From Talinum fruticosum (lineage: Eukaryota > Streptophyta > Magnoliopsida > Caryophyllales > Talinaceae): a stretch of 64,000 bases of DNA. A model generated the notes under the pieces. The model saw only the letters and a program-made list of their open reading frames with translations, ran no database searches and was not told the DNA's origin. A program made the position numbers and the translations under genes. Location: the NCBI GenBank assembly GCA_021018815.1, contig JAITYX010000120.1:186001-250000 (forward strand), written 5' to 3'. This document shows, piece by piece, positions 44,691 to 56,533 of this stretch. Numbering within the stretch: position 1 is the first letter of the stretch; every line of letters begins with the position of its first letter.

Positions 44691-46239
44691 AACTTAAGAA
44701 ATACTATGTTTAGCATAACACTAAGTAATCCCCACAATGGGCTAAGCCCAACCCAACCAGGTTGTATTATAGGCGGCAGCGGCCACGGTTCGGGCAACGA
44801 CAAACCGGCCCGCCCAAGCAACCCTTCCGGCCATATTTTGTATTTAATGTCTACCCGTCCAATTAGACGGTCCACATGCTTAATTAATTTTTTAATTGTT
44901 ATTTTAAGGATGGTCCAATTAGGTGGTCAAAATTTTTCATTTATTCCTATAGGTGAGCGATAAAAATAAATGAAGCATAAAAGTGAGCATAAAAGTTACT
45001 TTTATTAATAAAAAGGTAAGTTTACTACTTAATTGAATACATAGCTAATAAAAGGGAAAATACAAGCATACTACTTGGAAAATAAATTGTTCTAAAGAGG
45101 CAAAACTAAAATTCTCTAATTCTTATTTCTTCCCTTCTCGGATCGCTAGACTTAGCTGCATCCTTTTGGGTGTGTTTCTTTAAATCCTCAATCCTGCGGG
45201 TCCTCCTCTCTTCAACTTTTTTGCCTCAGTCTCTCTCCCGTGAGCTCGTTCATCAATTTGGGGGTTTGTTTCGTGAATCAAGTAGTACGAAGCGGGAACA
45301 ACTCCTCCGGGATCCCGTTCTTGAATCCTCGGTGTCTTGCGATGCTTGGAGCCTACTTTTGTCTTCCACTCCGGATAATATTCGAAACCGTAATAGTTCG
45401 CTTATCTATAGGTTTGAACAACTTGGGCAGGTTCATCCAATACTCTAGCCATGTCGAAACCTACCTTAACCCGCAAAGCCTCGCAAACAGTTCAAAGGTG
45501 GCACGCCAAACACAATCTGGATAAGAAATTGCTCGTTCTCGCCTCATTTTCCGCAATACATGATCGTGGAAGTAGTACGTACTGGTTTTAGACCCAACAA
45601 ATGTACAAAAGGATGTTGCTCAGTGTGTGTCCTAAATTAGGACACGTTCGAGTGCTTGATGTACTATTCAATGGGATTATCGGCTTTGAACCAAGCTTGC
45701 TACCAAGAAGTGAGATGATCACTAACCTAACTCATTCGTTCGCTAATGCAATTGCGTAGTAAGGTATAAGTCCACATCTCCAGGAGCTTGCACCTGTTGA
45801 AGCCGCTCCACCAACCAAATCTGCATGCAACATATAGAAAAATCATTAAAGTCCTCCACGGTAGAATTCATTCTTAGTTACGGCCCAACACGAGCAAAAT
45901 TAAAAATGAAAAAAAGGACAAAAAATGAAAAATCGAGACTTTGGGCAAAATCGGAGAATTTTCACCCTCGTCGGTGCCGAATGCTACCCATGTCCGAGCA
46001 CCGTGCACCTAGCCTCGCCGTTTTGTTTCCAAATGTTGTTTTCTTCGACCTGGAATAATAGGGGCCTGCCAGCGAAGTCCTTGTTTAGATTTGGTTCAAC
46101 CCTATCCAACCCTATGATAATCTCAACAACGATAAGTGGAGTTCGGGAGAAATGATCCTCCAGGTGCTCAACGAAACACAACAATACAGCAGGAGCCATA
46201 TCCGTATGACCTCTTACTAGTAAGAAATCACCTATCGGG
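44691..46239 (-). pseudogene. Tat-C antisense cargo gene 2, 3' part
   Basis: Read on the minus strand it matches the second antisense gene of Tat-A (50213-51712) and Tat-B (60293-61859). The best block is 46199-45984: LEDHFSRTPLIVVE, IGLDRVEPN, aligning with LEDYFSLTALIVDE, IGLNQVEAN in Tat-B. A second block near 45600-45450 keeps the RTYYF...DC.W..TF.LF pattern. Its start was removed when Tat-A inserted at 46240. Positions 44691-45100 are the spacer between the converging pol and cargo ends. Confidence 0.65.
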
Positions 46240-47526
46240 TGTAGGAACCATGGTCGCGGGCCGGAATCGGGATCGAACTGCGCTTCCTCACATGCCTTTT
46301 TTAACGTAAGGTTTTTAAGAAAGTGGAAAGAATGATTTAGGGTTTTGAAGATGGATTTTAAAAAGTGGGGATGAACCTTTTATTAAGAGTCGTGAATTTT
46401 ATTAAGTCAAGTTAACAAGTTAAATCGGATTAAATTGATTGGCGTTTTATTAATCATTTTAATTCCGTACATTATTTTTAGAATTCCTGGGATATTAACT
46501 CCGAATTGAAGAAGAAAAAATTAAAAACTAGCATTTACGCCCGAGGCTTTAGGGATAGACCGGTTTGAAAACACCGGTCTAGACCCAAGCTTTAGCCATC
46601 GACCACCCAGTGCAGGCAGCAGCTCGCCCTCGACGGTCGCAGGCGCCGACCGAGGGCCTGGTTGAAATAGTCAGCCTTGGCCTCCGGCTTGCGAGACAGA
46701 TCTAGATCTCTTTTTTTTTTTTTTTTACCATGCAATCGGAAAATAATCGGGATGCATTTTCAATAAGAATAATGCGTAAAAATAGAGTTTCCAGTTAGGT
46801 TTGGGAAGAAAACTAATAAAAACAAAAAGCTCTAGTTATAGGGAAAGACCTAGGTTACAAATAACCTAGGGTTTACACTCGGCCAGCAGTCCAAGCACTG
46901 CAAATAAACTAAGCTAGAATCTCACAAGATTGAACTGGATAAAGGAAGGATAGAATCGGATAGAACCTGGTTCATAGCGCCGACCACCCGGGCGTGCCTA
47001 GGGTTTCATGCCCTACCATGTTTTCAAAGGATTCTCTAAGCCAAAACGCAGACATTTCACTTAAAACTCTAGGGTTACAGGTGTCGACCACGATGTCCTT
47101 TTGAGGGGAAAAGCTCTTAGTCTCATGTGGACTATTTTGCGGAGCCTAAACGCAACACTTTGATGTTCGTGATCATGAAATGCAATGTTTTAACGCCGTC
47201 TTCCGGTCTTTAGCTCTTTGTCCGATTGGACGACGTAGTATTCCGAACTTGGAATTTCTCGGCACAAAGTACTCGGACTCCGTTGTCTTTGAAGGCTTGG
47301 CTCAATTCTTGGATCGTTCCAAAGAAAAGGGGATTTTCGGATCGACCCAAGGAAAAAGGCTATTTATTTGGTGCTTGTCGGTTTTTGTGGGTTATCGGCT
47401 TCGCCGCACCAATCGAACACAGTCCAAAATCCAAATCCTCAAACAGGACTTGGGAGTTCATCATCGGGTTAACGGAATAAAATGTCAAATTAAAAGATAA
47501 GAGACGACACTTTTTAGGTGTCCGCA
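46240..47526 (-). repeat. Tat-A 3' LTR (1287 bp)
   Basis: It starts TGTAGGAACCATGG and ends AGGTGTCCGCA on the plus strand. It matches the Tat-B LTR at both ends and in blocks near 46290-46680 and 46840-47520. It lacks about 700 bases present in Tat-B (about 55080-55790), so one of them has a large indel. A poly-T run lies at 46713-46729. The frames at 47180-47500 are not genes. Confidence 0.85.
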
Positions 47527-47541
47527 ATTAGCCCCCACTTT
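47527..47541 (-). other. Tat-A polypurine tract
   Basis: On the element strand AAAGTGGGGGCTAAT abuts the LTR start TGCGGACACC. Tat-B lacks the matching bases. Confidence 0.75.
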
Positions 47542-47949
47542 GATTAAGTCTAAAAAGACAAATGGTCAAAGTAGACAAGTAAAGGGTATGTTACCTCGAT
47601 TTTTTATATTAGTTATTGCTTGATACTTGGAATTGGTTGTAATTGAACCTGAAGTCCAAAATGGGGCCTTGACTTGATCGCGATGCATATGTTCTTAAGT
47701 ATTGATCGCGATGCATATGTTCTTAAGTCCGACAAGAGGGTCCTAAGCATGGCTTGATTAGAGCCTCGAAGCTTGGTATATTTTAATGTTGAAACCTTGA
47801 TTTTTGTTTAATCAAAAGCTTGGCTAAATGATCTATTGTTCTAACATACTTGTTAGTCTATAATCAAATTGATGGAACTTTAGTGTCTTACCTTAATAAT
47901 TCAGTCCAAAACAGATCGAAAAATCTTATCCAAAAGCCGATTGGTGAGC
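47542..47949. other. Tat-A region between LTR and cargo gene 1, with a 26-27 bp tandem duplication
   Basis: No gene. The segment TGATCGCGATGCATATGTTC plus TTAAGT occurs twice in a row near 47676 and 47703; Tat-B has a single diverged copy near 56588. The promoter and first exons of cargo gene 1 present in Tat-B are deleted here (junction near 47970). Confidence 0.7.
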
Positions 47950-47969
47950 CTCAAAACTCCCACTTGCAT

Positions 47970-49686
47970 AGGAATTGAGTAAAAGGAGGATCTTGTTTGA
48001 AGTTCCCTTTGGGTTTTGTTGGTATCTTGAGGAGAGGGTTACACCTCAAATCTGGGTTAACACATGGCCTATGTTTGTTCCGGTCGATCCACCCTTGACC
48101 ATATTCTACTTTCGCTCCCTTCCTCTAAATGAGCAAGTGGTCTGCTATTGTAGGGTATCCTCATACCTCATTCCTAAACTTGAACGCATCCTATGCCACC
48201 ACGCGGCACGGATTATGACCCAACCGGTGAGTTTTCAAATTTTTCTTATCACATTTAAATATCTTGCTTGGAAATTAACTTCATCTTTTGGCAACTTACA
48301 CCAATAGACATCCATATTCCAAGCCTTGATGTCGATGTTACTCTTCCCGGGGACTCCTCATTACATAAGAATCACCGAAATCTTGGAGGAAGAATGTGTT
48401 GGGTATTCATTCCCTAGGAATTGGCGAGGAATAAGAGTTTCATGCTCTTCACTTTTAGTTTTATACTAAAAGTATGTTTGGCTAACACCATAGCATATTT
48501 TATATGTACGACCGAGAACAATCTCGAACTATGTCCATCAATCATCAATCTATTCTCTAAGGAATCCAAAGCTTCCTTACTAGGCAATCTTTCCCATCTT
48601 TTCGGGTAAGTTGCCATTAGTGGAGCGCTAATTTTATCGTGCCTTTAGTGAGTGCTAATTGCCCTTTCATTCTTGTAGCGTTATCGATCTAGGGCACCTC
48701 CATCCGAGAGTTATCCTGCGGCACCGGGCACAAACACAACAATCCGACCAACAAACTCCTTCTAGTAGTACTGCTAGACAAGGTTTTTCTCGACGTTCTT
48801 CACGGTGCGGGTATCATAGGAGTGCTTTCGAGGAAGGACCTAGCACTTCCGAGCCTAATGCTTCCGATGCGGGCGTAGTTTTTTAGAGGAGCGCATAGAT
48901 ATCTTGCCCTTACAGTGCTTTCGATCATCGCAAAAATCATCTTTATTTCCCTCGATCTTCATACGAGAGGCCAAGCCATGAAGCTTCACAATCATGGGAC
49001 CAGAGGTAGTTCCTGTAAAGGTGATGAAGGTGGGCAGTTCTCCATATCTATCTTAGAACTAGACACTGGCAAAACCGACCCGAACCGAATGGGTCAACCC
49101 GAACGACCCGAAACCCAAACCGAACCGACATCCGAAACAGTTGAACCGATTTTGACCCGAAACCGAAATGAACCGACTTGAACCGAACCGACTCGAAATC
49201 TAATGAACCCGATTCCGACCCGAACTAAAATGACCCGAACCGAAACCGAACCGAACCGAAAATGACCCGAACCGAATCGGACCCGAATCGATTTAACCCA
49301 AATAAAAGTGACCCAACCCACTTTTTTTTTTGAGGATAGACTTTTGTAGCTATAGTGACATAATTTTGAATCGATTTTGACCCAAAAAGTGACCCGATTA
49401 TGACGCAATCCGAAAATTAACCCGAATTGAACCCGAACGAGATTGACCCGAAGTTGAACCGAACCGAAGTTGACCCGAACCGAAACCGAACCGAACCCGA
49501 ACAAGATCGACCCGAAGTTGACCCGAACCGAAGTTGACCGAACCCGAAACCGAACCGGAGCCGAACAAGATCGATCCGAAATTAACCCGAACCGAACTAA
49601 CCCGAACCGAACCCGAACCGAATGACCCGATTGCCAGGTATACTTAGAACTATATCTTTGACGACGATTCCGATGGCGATGATTAG
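47970..49686 (+). pseudogene. Tat-A antisense cargo gene 1 (PMD gene), 5'-deleted and MITE-disrupted
   Basis: It corresponds to the C-terminal half of the Tat-B gene (58607-59750). Shared protein blocks include SLPLNEQ, HHAARI and TARQGFSRRSSRCGYHRSAF with a Ser-rich tail, ending in an acidic DDDSDGDD. The equivalent of Tat-B 56855-58606 (promoter and the PMD-signature exons) is deleted. Intron 48227-48295 has lost its acceptor (AG to AA) and the next intron its donor (GT to AT near 48430), while intron 48606-48678 keeps GTAAG...TTGTAG. A MITE splits the last exon at 49062-49642. The gene is dead. Confidence 0.65.
49062..49642. mobile_element. MITE made of ACCCGAACCGA-type repeats, 10-bp TSD
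   Basis: Flanked by CTTAGAACTA at 49052-49061 and 49643-49652. The ends carry inverted CTGGCAA and TTGCCAG. The body is almost entirely short CCCGAAC/ACCGAACC units, interrupted by a T-run at 49321-49330. Tat-B near 59690 has the empty site. A 10-bp duplication fits Mutator-like (8-11 bp) MITEs; the terminal match is too short to be sure. The minus-strand frame 49504-49094 is a by-product of the repeats. Confidence 0.8.
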
Positions 49687-50134
49687 AAGATTCCTCATCA
49701 CTTCCATCGTTGATGATTAGGGAGTCCCTTGTAGGGTGTTTGCTTATTTAATATTTGCTTTGTAATGATGACTCTTATGCAATGGGATGAAATGCAAGAC
49801 AACTCAATTCTAAGAAATGCATTCTTTTATTTAGTATTATACAAAACACTAAGGAAAATTATAAAGACAAATCGAAAAAAATTGCACTAGCCCCAATTCC
49901 CCCAAAAGAAAAATAATAATAAGAAAAAAGGAAAATCTCAAGTGCATGGTCTAAAATATTAGAACGGATCTGGGGTAGAAAATAATAAGGTCCAAGGAGT
50001 GCTCGGGCTAAAGAAAACTGCGAACCGGGCTAACCTAGGCAGTGGCGGGCGCCGGTCACCCGTGAAATCCAGGGTGCTCGGTGAAGTAGGTTGTTGTGGA
50101 CGTATAGTAGGACTCTTAAATCTCCGAAAGCTCC
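49687..50134 (+). other. Tat-A spacer between cargo genes 1 and 2
   Basis: Noncoding; it matches 59777-60193 of Tat-B, including a shared TTATGCAATGGGATGAAATG motif, and probably holds the 3' end of gene 1 and the upstream promoter of gene 2. Confidence 0.55.
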
Positions 50135-50142
50135 TATAAATA
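50135..50142 (+). promoter_or_regulatory. TATA box of Tat-A cargo gene 2
   Basis: TATAAATA in the context CTCCTATAAATAGGATC; Tat-B has CCCCTATAAATAGGATC at the same distance from the gene. Conservation of the motif and spacing supports a real core promoter. Confidence 0.65.
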
Positions 50143-50212
50143 GGATCCACGTTGGTGCTTAACAAAAAGTTCTTAACTCAAAACCTTACGCAAATCAAAC
50201 TACGAGCATTCT

Positions 50213-51712
50213 ATGTCTTCTATTTCCTTCCAAAAGATATGAACAGATTCGAGTTATCAAATTATGGGTTCAATGTCCTATTCGAGCATTCACCAAGTAA
50301 AGGTGTACTTGGACTTTCTTAAGAGTTGATATGGCCTTTCAAGACCCTCACCATCACGTCTTCGGGTTTGGGGGTAAGGAACTATGCCCCCTGCCTCAGG
50401 AATTTGATGCCATACTAAGCGGTTATAGGCATTCAAAACCAGTTTTACCCAAGTCATCGAAAACGTCCGCTAGACTTACAAATACTTGTTGAAACCGAGC
50501 AATAAGAATGCAGGGTGGATTCTTGTTGGGAATCGAGTAAATTTGACCAACCCGATGAAACACTATTGGAACATGTATGCCTATTCCGAGGCAATCATTA
50601 TCTTGAGGCGGCGAGCCATTATCACCTGTCCGGTAGGTGCATTCGTACTAGTAGAAGGTCATAGGGACTTGGTACCAGCGGCATTACTAAGTTTAGTTGA
50701 ACAATGAGAGAATTATTATTCTCTAACTCCTCTAATAGTTGCTGAGACAATCATAGGGTTAGGCCGGGTTGAATTGAATTCTAAGGAAGACTTTTGTGGA
50801 AGGGCCCTATTGTTGTAGGTAAGCATATAATGGCGAGATGAGACCAAACAAGTGTGGACCAGGTCGGTTGTCGGGCACTGGCGAGGCTGAAAGGCCTCCG
50901 GTTCACGTTGAAAGTCTCTAAATTTTCGCTCCTTTTCTTTTTTTTCGCTTCGTTTTTTATTTTATGTTATTTTATTTTGCTCCTATGAGGCCTAAAAAGA
51001 TTAGACATCGACCGTGCATGACACTTATTTTAATTTGTATACGTGATGTGCGGATCTAGTTAATGGAGCACCTAAAGCTAATTTAGGCTCCTCCAAAACC
51101 GATGCATACTTAGCGGTTCACTTATACCAACGAAAATCGAGAGGATGTGGTAGCTAATCAGCCGGCTCCTTGGTGGGAGGAGTAGCTCAAGAACCCAACT
51201 CCTTGGTGGCAGCATCCCTTTATACAATTGGTTGGCCTAGAAAGCAGTACCTACTACTTCCCGACCGTGTGTTGCGACAGAATGGGAAGAGAGCAAATGA
51301 TTCCGTTGTTGGAATGCATCTAGCTTGTTACCTTTGAATTGTTCAAAGGGTTTGGTAACTCTAACCGGACGAACCTGCAAAGTTATTGACACCTCCCGAC
51401 AAGCCAAACCTTTATGTTTCCTCCTATTATCTAGAGTGGATGATGAAGCGGATCCCCAATGGTGTAAGTCATCGAGAACTAGAGAGATGGATCTCGAAGA
51501 AGTTATCCCTGCTTGTTGCCCTTCTCCATATTCGCAAAATAAATCCTTGAGTGGCTGAACGCGTCCGCCGAAGAGAAACCGAAGCCAAAGGAGCTGAAGA
51601 GAGGAGGGCACGCAGAATTAAGGAATTGAAGGAACGCACCTAGGATGATGAAGCTGAGTCTAGTGACTCCAAAGGAAAGAAAGTAGATAAACTAGGGCTT
51701 AGATCTTTTTGA
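50213..51712 (+). pseudogene. Tat-A antisense cargo gene 2, unrecognised protein
   Basis: Counterpart of Tat-B 60293-61859. Shared blocks are NYGFNVLF-like residues near 50265, NLTNPMKHYWNMYAYSEAII with ITCPVGAFVLVEGHRDLVPA (50542-50690), a conserved splice donor TAG|GTAAGC near 50818, and a Lys/Glu-rich C-terminus ending in GKKVDK near 51690. A stop and frameshifts interrupt it. The product has no family I recognise. Its 3' end faces the 3' end of pol. Confidence 0.55.
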
Positions 51713-52130
51713 TAGAACTTAGGATAGAACAAAAGAGAAGGAGGTTTAGTTTTGCCTCTTACAAGAAATTTATTATTGTTTTACAAGTGGTGGGCTTGCA
51801 ATGATTTCCCTTTATTAGCTATGTATTCGGGTAAGTAGTATGCTTACATGTTATTAAATAAAAGTATGTATTATGCTATACTTTTACATTTTATCGCTCA
51901 ACTAAAGGTAAAAAAAATTTGACAGCCTAATTGGACCGCCCACGAAATAACAAAGGGAACCATCTAATTAAATAGTTAAAAGTAAATTACGGAGTCAAAA
52001 GAAAGAACTCAGCTTTGAAGCCCACTTGTTGTCCGGGTGATGACCGCCTCTGCTATATCCTAGCCTAGTTGAGCCGGGCTCGGCCTACTATCTAGGGTCG
52101 TGCTACACATAATACTTCTTCAACTGATCT
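51713..52130. other. Tat-A spacer between converging cargo gene 2 and pol ends
   Basis: AT-rich, noncoding; the homologous stretch is 61860-62250 in Tat-B and, reversed, 44691-45100 in Tat-C. It contains AATAAA-like signals (near 51865) and should hold the 3' ends of both transcription units. Confidence 0.55.
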
Positions 52131-54508
52131 AAATTTGTATACTGAAAAATCTCTTCTCTATCCAAATCGGTTGATTTCATTGCTCCACTGGTAAGATCCG
52201 ACTAAGTATAAACGGGCCTTGCCGATTGGGTTCAAATTTCCCTCATGGGTCCTGAATTGGCACTTTTATTTCCTTAAGGACTAAATCTCCAATTTGTAGA
52301 TTTTGAGGCTTAACTTTCTTATTAAATGCCCTCGATATATGCGCCTAGTATATTTGGACAATGTGTAGGGTGTTGAGGCCTCTCTCATCCAATAGTACTA
52401 ACTTTTCATAGCGTGTTCTAGCCTACTCTACTTCGGAATCGACTTTTAGCAATTATCCTTAGCGAGGAATAGTAATTTCTATTGAATGGATTGCTTCCAT
52501 GCCATAAAATAGGGAGTAAGATGTTGCTCCCGTAGAGGATCTAATAGACGTTCGATAATCCCTCAAAGCGAAAGGTAACTTCTCGGGCTAATCCACTATT
52601 TTACGAATATTTTTACTAGCGGCTTCGACTCGCTCCGTTGGTATGAGGACGATAGGGGAAGATCTATAATGCTGGATCTTGTACTTGTACAACAAATTTG
52701 CTACCTCCTTCTTAAAATGACTACCATGGTTACTAATAAGCTCATGGGGCACCCGATAACGACATATGATATTTTATGTAACAAACCTTGCTACCTATTT
52801 CGATGTCAAAGTTGTGTAAGAAGCCGCCTCTACCCATTTTGTGAAGTAATCGATTGCTACTAGCATGAATTCATAACCACCTATTCCTTTAGGGATAACC
52901 TTACCAATAATGTCTCTTCCCCAAATCGAAAATAGCTTATTGGGTTCTAGGGGTGGAGTCTAAGGGGTATTCTTGCTTACCTAGATACTCGATAAATGTC
53001 ATGATACCAACCGGTGTGGTCGGTATTAGACACCTCTAACGCGCAGATGTTTGCAGGGTGACTCCATCTCTCAATGTGGACGAGCATTGAATAAACACTA
53101 GCGAGGATATTGATCATGGATGCTAACATAGCTAATGTATTCAAGAATCGGTTATCATCCTTAGGGGGTAGGTGAAAGAGATGTTCTCAAAATGTTAGGA
53201 TAATTCCATCGGATATGCTTGGTAGGGTGCCTAGGCTTCACAATGGACCTTCCACCTTTGTAAAATCTAATTGATGATCAAATTAGAATGACCGAAAACC
53301 CCGATATTCTTAATCTCAATCTTTGTAGCAGCTTCAAGTCCTGTGATACAAGCTTCGTACTCTGCGGCGTTGTTGGTGACTTCGAAGTCTAGTTTGACCG
53401 AAATGGGAGTGTGTGCTCCCTCCGGTAAGACTAGAAGAATCCCTATTCCAAAGCCCTTCGATTAGAAGCGCCATTGAAGTACATTGTCAAAACGTCCACC
53501 TCTATTTGTAAGATATCTTCATTTGGAAAGTCAAGGTGTTCGAGTTATGATTCACGTATGGGTAGATTAGCTAAGAATTCCAAAACTATCCTTCCTTTGA
53601 TCGCTTTTTAGGGACAAACTTGAATTCAAATTTTGATAGCATGACAGTTCATCTTGCTATCTTGCTAATCATAGTTGGTTGCTCAAGTATGTACTTAATG
53701 TGATCGATAGGTGCCACCACATGTACCGTGTGGGCTAACATGTAGTGCATGAGCTTCTTAGTAGCCCAAACTAGTGCCGATGATGTCTTCTCTAATGGCG
53801 TGTATCTAGCCTCATAATCTAGGAACTTCTTACATAGGTAGTAAATTGCACGCTCTTCTTTCCCGTCCTGTTGAGCTACCATGGCTCCCATGGTCGTTTC
53901 CATTATGCTTGAGATACGAAGCAAAGGTTTCCCTCGTTAGGGTTGAACTAGCACTGAAGGATTAGTTAGGAATTCCGGCACTTGGTATCCCAAATGGGCT
54001 CACATCCTTTCTTCAAGTTCTTGAAAATAGGTTAACGAGACCATAGTCGGTTTTGATATGAAACGACCGATGTAGTGTAAACGTCCTAGGAAACCCTTTA
54101 TCTCTTTTTCTATGCTTGGCGGAAGGATCTCTTGAATGGCTTTGATCTTGGGTGGATCAACTTCAATTCCTCTAAGACTAACAACATAACTGCGTAGTTT
54201 AGCCGAGGCTACTCCAAAGGCGCACTTTTAAGGATTAGGGTGCATATTGTATTTCCCGAGTCTCCGGAAGAATTTACTTAGGCTAGGTACGTGCCATGCC
54301 CTATCTTTGGACTTTATGATCATGTCATCCATGTAAACTTCAACTTCTTTGTGGATTATATCATGGAATAAGGTCTCGCTATCCTCTTGTATGTTGCACC
54401 AGCGTTTTTGAGCCCAAATGGCATCACCACATAGCATTATGTCCCCCATTGAGTGATGAAGGTCATCTGTTCCATATCCTTTTCAGCCATCTTCACATGA
54501 TTATACTT
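52131..54508 (-). pseudogene. Tat-A pol fragment: RT, RNase H, archaeal-type RNase H, integrase
   Basis: From right to left: RT palm (54449-54228) with VEVYMDDMIIKSKDRAWHVP, the YMDD catalytic box; RNase H (53924-53649) with EERAIYYLCKKFLDYEARYT and KYILEQPTM; the second RNase H near 53520-53330 with MYF(D/N) and a TNNAAEYEACI match, marking the Tat lineage; then integrase (53000-52140) in many short frames. RT is truncated at 54508 by Tat-B. The copy has no long open frame left. Confidence 0.83.
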
Positions 54509-56533
54509 GTAGGAACCACGACCTTGGGCCCGCACCGGGACCGGGCCGAGCTTCCTACGATGGCCTTTTTGGTGTAAGGGTTTTAGAAAAGATAGGAAAT
54601 GATTTAGGGTTTTTAAAGATGCATTTTAGAAATTTAGGATGAACCTTTTATTAAGATTTTATGAGTTTTATTAAATCTAATTAGTCAAAGTTTGAGTGAT
54701 GGTTTTATTATTTTTATTTTAGTAATTATTTTCAAAATTCTTGGCATCTTATTTTCTAATTTAGGAATAAGTAAAATTAGGGTTTTGATCCTGCCGTGAG
54801 GCTTTAGGGCTAGATTGGTGTGAAAACACCAATATGGACTGAAGCCTCACTTGCCGACTACCCGGTATAGGCTGCCACCGTGCCGGGCGATGGCGGATAC
54901 CGGCCGAGGCGAGGGTTGATGGAGTCGGTCTCGGCCTTTGCATTGGTGGGCGAGATCCAGGACTTCACCTTACTGTTCGTGCAACCGAGAAAACACCGAG
55001 ATGAAAATTTGAATAGAACAAAGCATAAAATAAAGGAGTTGCCAATCAATTTTTAGGAAAGAAAAACTAGTAAAAACAAAAGAAAATAAATTTTGCCCTT
55101 CTAATCCGAGTTTGGGAAGACTAAGACTAAAAGAGGCTTAAAAAATGACTCCATCGGTCTTTGAACCGAGAATCGGATTTGGGGGTGAGGGTATGAAACA
55201 TAGGGAAAACCTTTCCATTTCGCGTGTCCGAAGACGGCCATCGCTAATTCGAGTAGTGTATTAAAATGATGTAAGACAAATAAGCAAATGGCATATTACG
55301 ACGATAAATAAAACCAACTAAATATAATAAAGAAAGCAAAAAGAAAGCGGTAAAGAAAGAGATAGAGAATAGAAAAGTGAGAAATAAAAGAATTATATTA
55401 GTCGGGAAGGAATTAAAAGAAGTGATTACATCTCTTAAACCATAATACGTAACGCGATAAAAAGCATGAAAGTAAATAAATTATTCGAAGGCTGAATAAT
55501 TGCCCTCCCACCTTGCTAATCTAGATCTCTACACTCGGATCTCTCGATGTAACGACGACAAGTAAAAGAAAAAGGGCTTGCTTTTGTGAGATATATGCGT
55601 AGGGTATAGTAACGATCAATTGAATAAGTGGCTAGAGATTAGAATAATTGAATGTTCTTTAGCTCTTTGCATGGATTCAACGGCTGTAAGCAATAATTAG
55701 ATGAATTCTTAAGATTGATTTCGACGGAGTAACGTTTAGATAAGAGTATTCTAGTTAGCTTTACGTAGCGTGATGCTAAAGCAAGAAGCCTTGTGGGAAT
55801 GAGAGCCAAGGCTCTCTATTTCTAGGATAGGACCTACGTCACAAATGACCTAAGGTTTGCCTCCATTCAGCCGTCCAAACAAGTTGAAAATAAACCGGGC
55901 CAAATCTCGAGAGATAGAACCGGATCGGAAGGTGATACAACCGGATAGAATTCGATTGGCAAGTGCCGACCACCTGGGCGCCCTAGGGTTTCGTGCCCTA
56001 GTTGTGTCTCCAAAGGACTCTCCAAGCCAAAACACAGCGTTCCACTTGATGCTTCTAGAAGGCGAGCGCCGGCCCGACGTCGTTTTGAGGGGAGAAGCTT
56101 CTAGCCTCGTATGGGCTATCTTGTGGCAAGACTTTGATGCTCGTGATCATGAAATACAATGCTTTAACACCGTCTTCACGTCTTTAGCTCCTTGTCCGAT
56201 TAGACAAAAGTAGAATGCGATACTCTAAACTTGGAATTTCCCGGCACACAGCATCGGACACCACAATCTCTAAAGGCTCGAACTCCACAATCTCTAAAGG
56301 CTTGGCCTGGTTCTTGGATGGTCCGAAAGAAGAACCATTTTTGAACCAACCCAAGGCGAAAGGTCGTTTATGTGGTGTTGGGGTTTTTTTTGTGGTTTAT
56401 TGGTTTATGTTGCAGCAATCGATCACAATCTTAGATTTATATCCTCAAATAGGACTCGAGATTATCATCATCGGAACAACAAAACAAAATACAGAAATAA
56501 AGAGATAAAGGATGACACTTTTTAGGTGTCTCG
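54509..56533 (-). repeat. Tat-B 3' LTR (about 2.0 kb)
   Basis: Starts TGTAGGAACCACG and ends around TTTAGGTGTCTCG, where the terminal GCA and the polypurine tract seen in Tat-A are missing through a small deletion. It is about 740 bases longer than the Tat-A LTR; the extra part is near 55080-55790. Plus-strand frames at 55857-56508 are not genes. Confidence 0.8.

Larger units (their letters stand above)
42752..46239 (+). mobile_element. Tat-C: truncated Tat-lineage Ty3-gypsy fragment, plus strand
   Basis: Homology to Tat-A and Tat-B starts abruptly at about 42752 inside RNase H, so the 5' part is missing. It runs through the second RNase H, integrase and the antisense second cargo gene, and stops at 46239 where the Tat-A LTR begins. 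Because it is in the opposite orientation to Tat-A and B, it is an independent insertion. The remainder of Tat-C should lie right of the window. Confidence 0.85.
46240..54508 (-). mobile_element. Tat-A: Tat-lineage Ty3-gypsy retrotransposon inserted in Tat-C, cut by Tat-B
   Basis: The 3' LTR (46240-47526) begins TGTAGGAACC exactly where Tat-C homology stops. Then come the polypurine tract, two antisense cargo genes, and pol in reverse order (integrase, second RNase H, RNase H, RT). RT stops at 54508 where a second TGTAGGAACC LTR, that of Tat-B, begins. The gag, PBS and 5' LTR of Tat-A must lie beyond Tat-B outside the window. The left target duplication should be the bases ending TCGGG (46235-46239). 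Confidence 0.85.

Noticed and set aside
44706..45524. Plus-strand frames in Tat-C
   Set aside because: Homology with Tat-A and Tat-B shows the coding strand here is minus; these are shadows of cargo gene 2 and its spacer.
49094..49504. 136-codon minus-strand frame
   Set aside because: Produced by the short CCGAAC repeats of the MITE; the protein is a simple Val/Gly/Phe/Arg repeat.
55857..56508. Plus-strand frames of 97-118 codons
   Set aside because: They lie in the Tat-B LTR, and the Tat-A LTR does not preserve the same frames.
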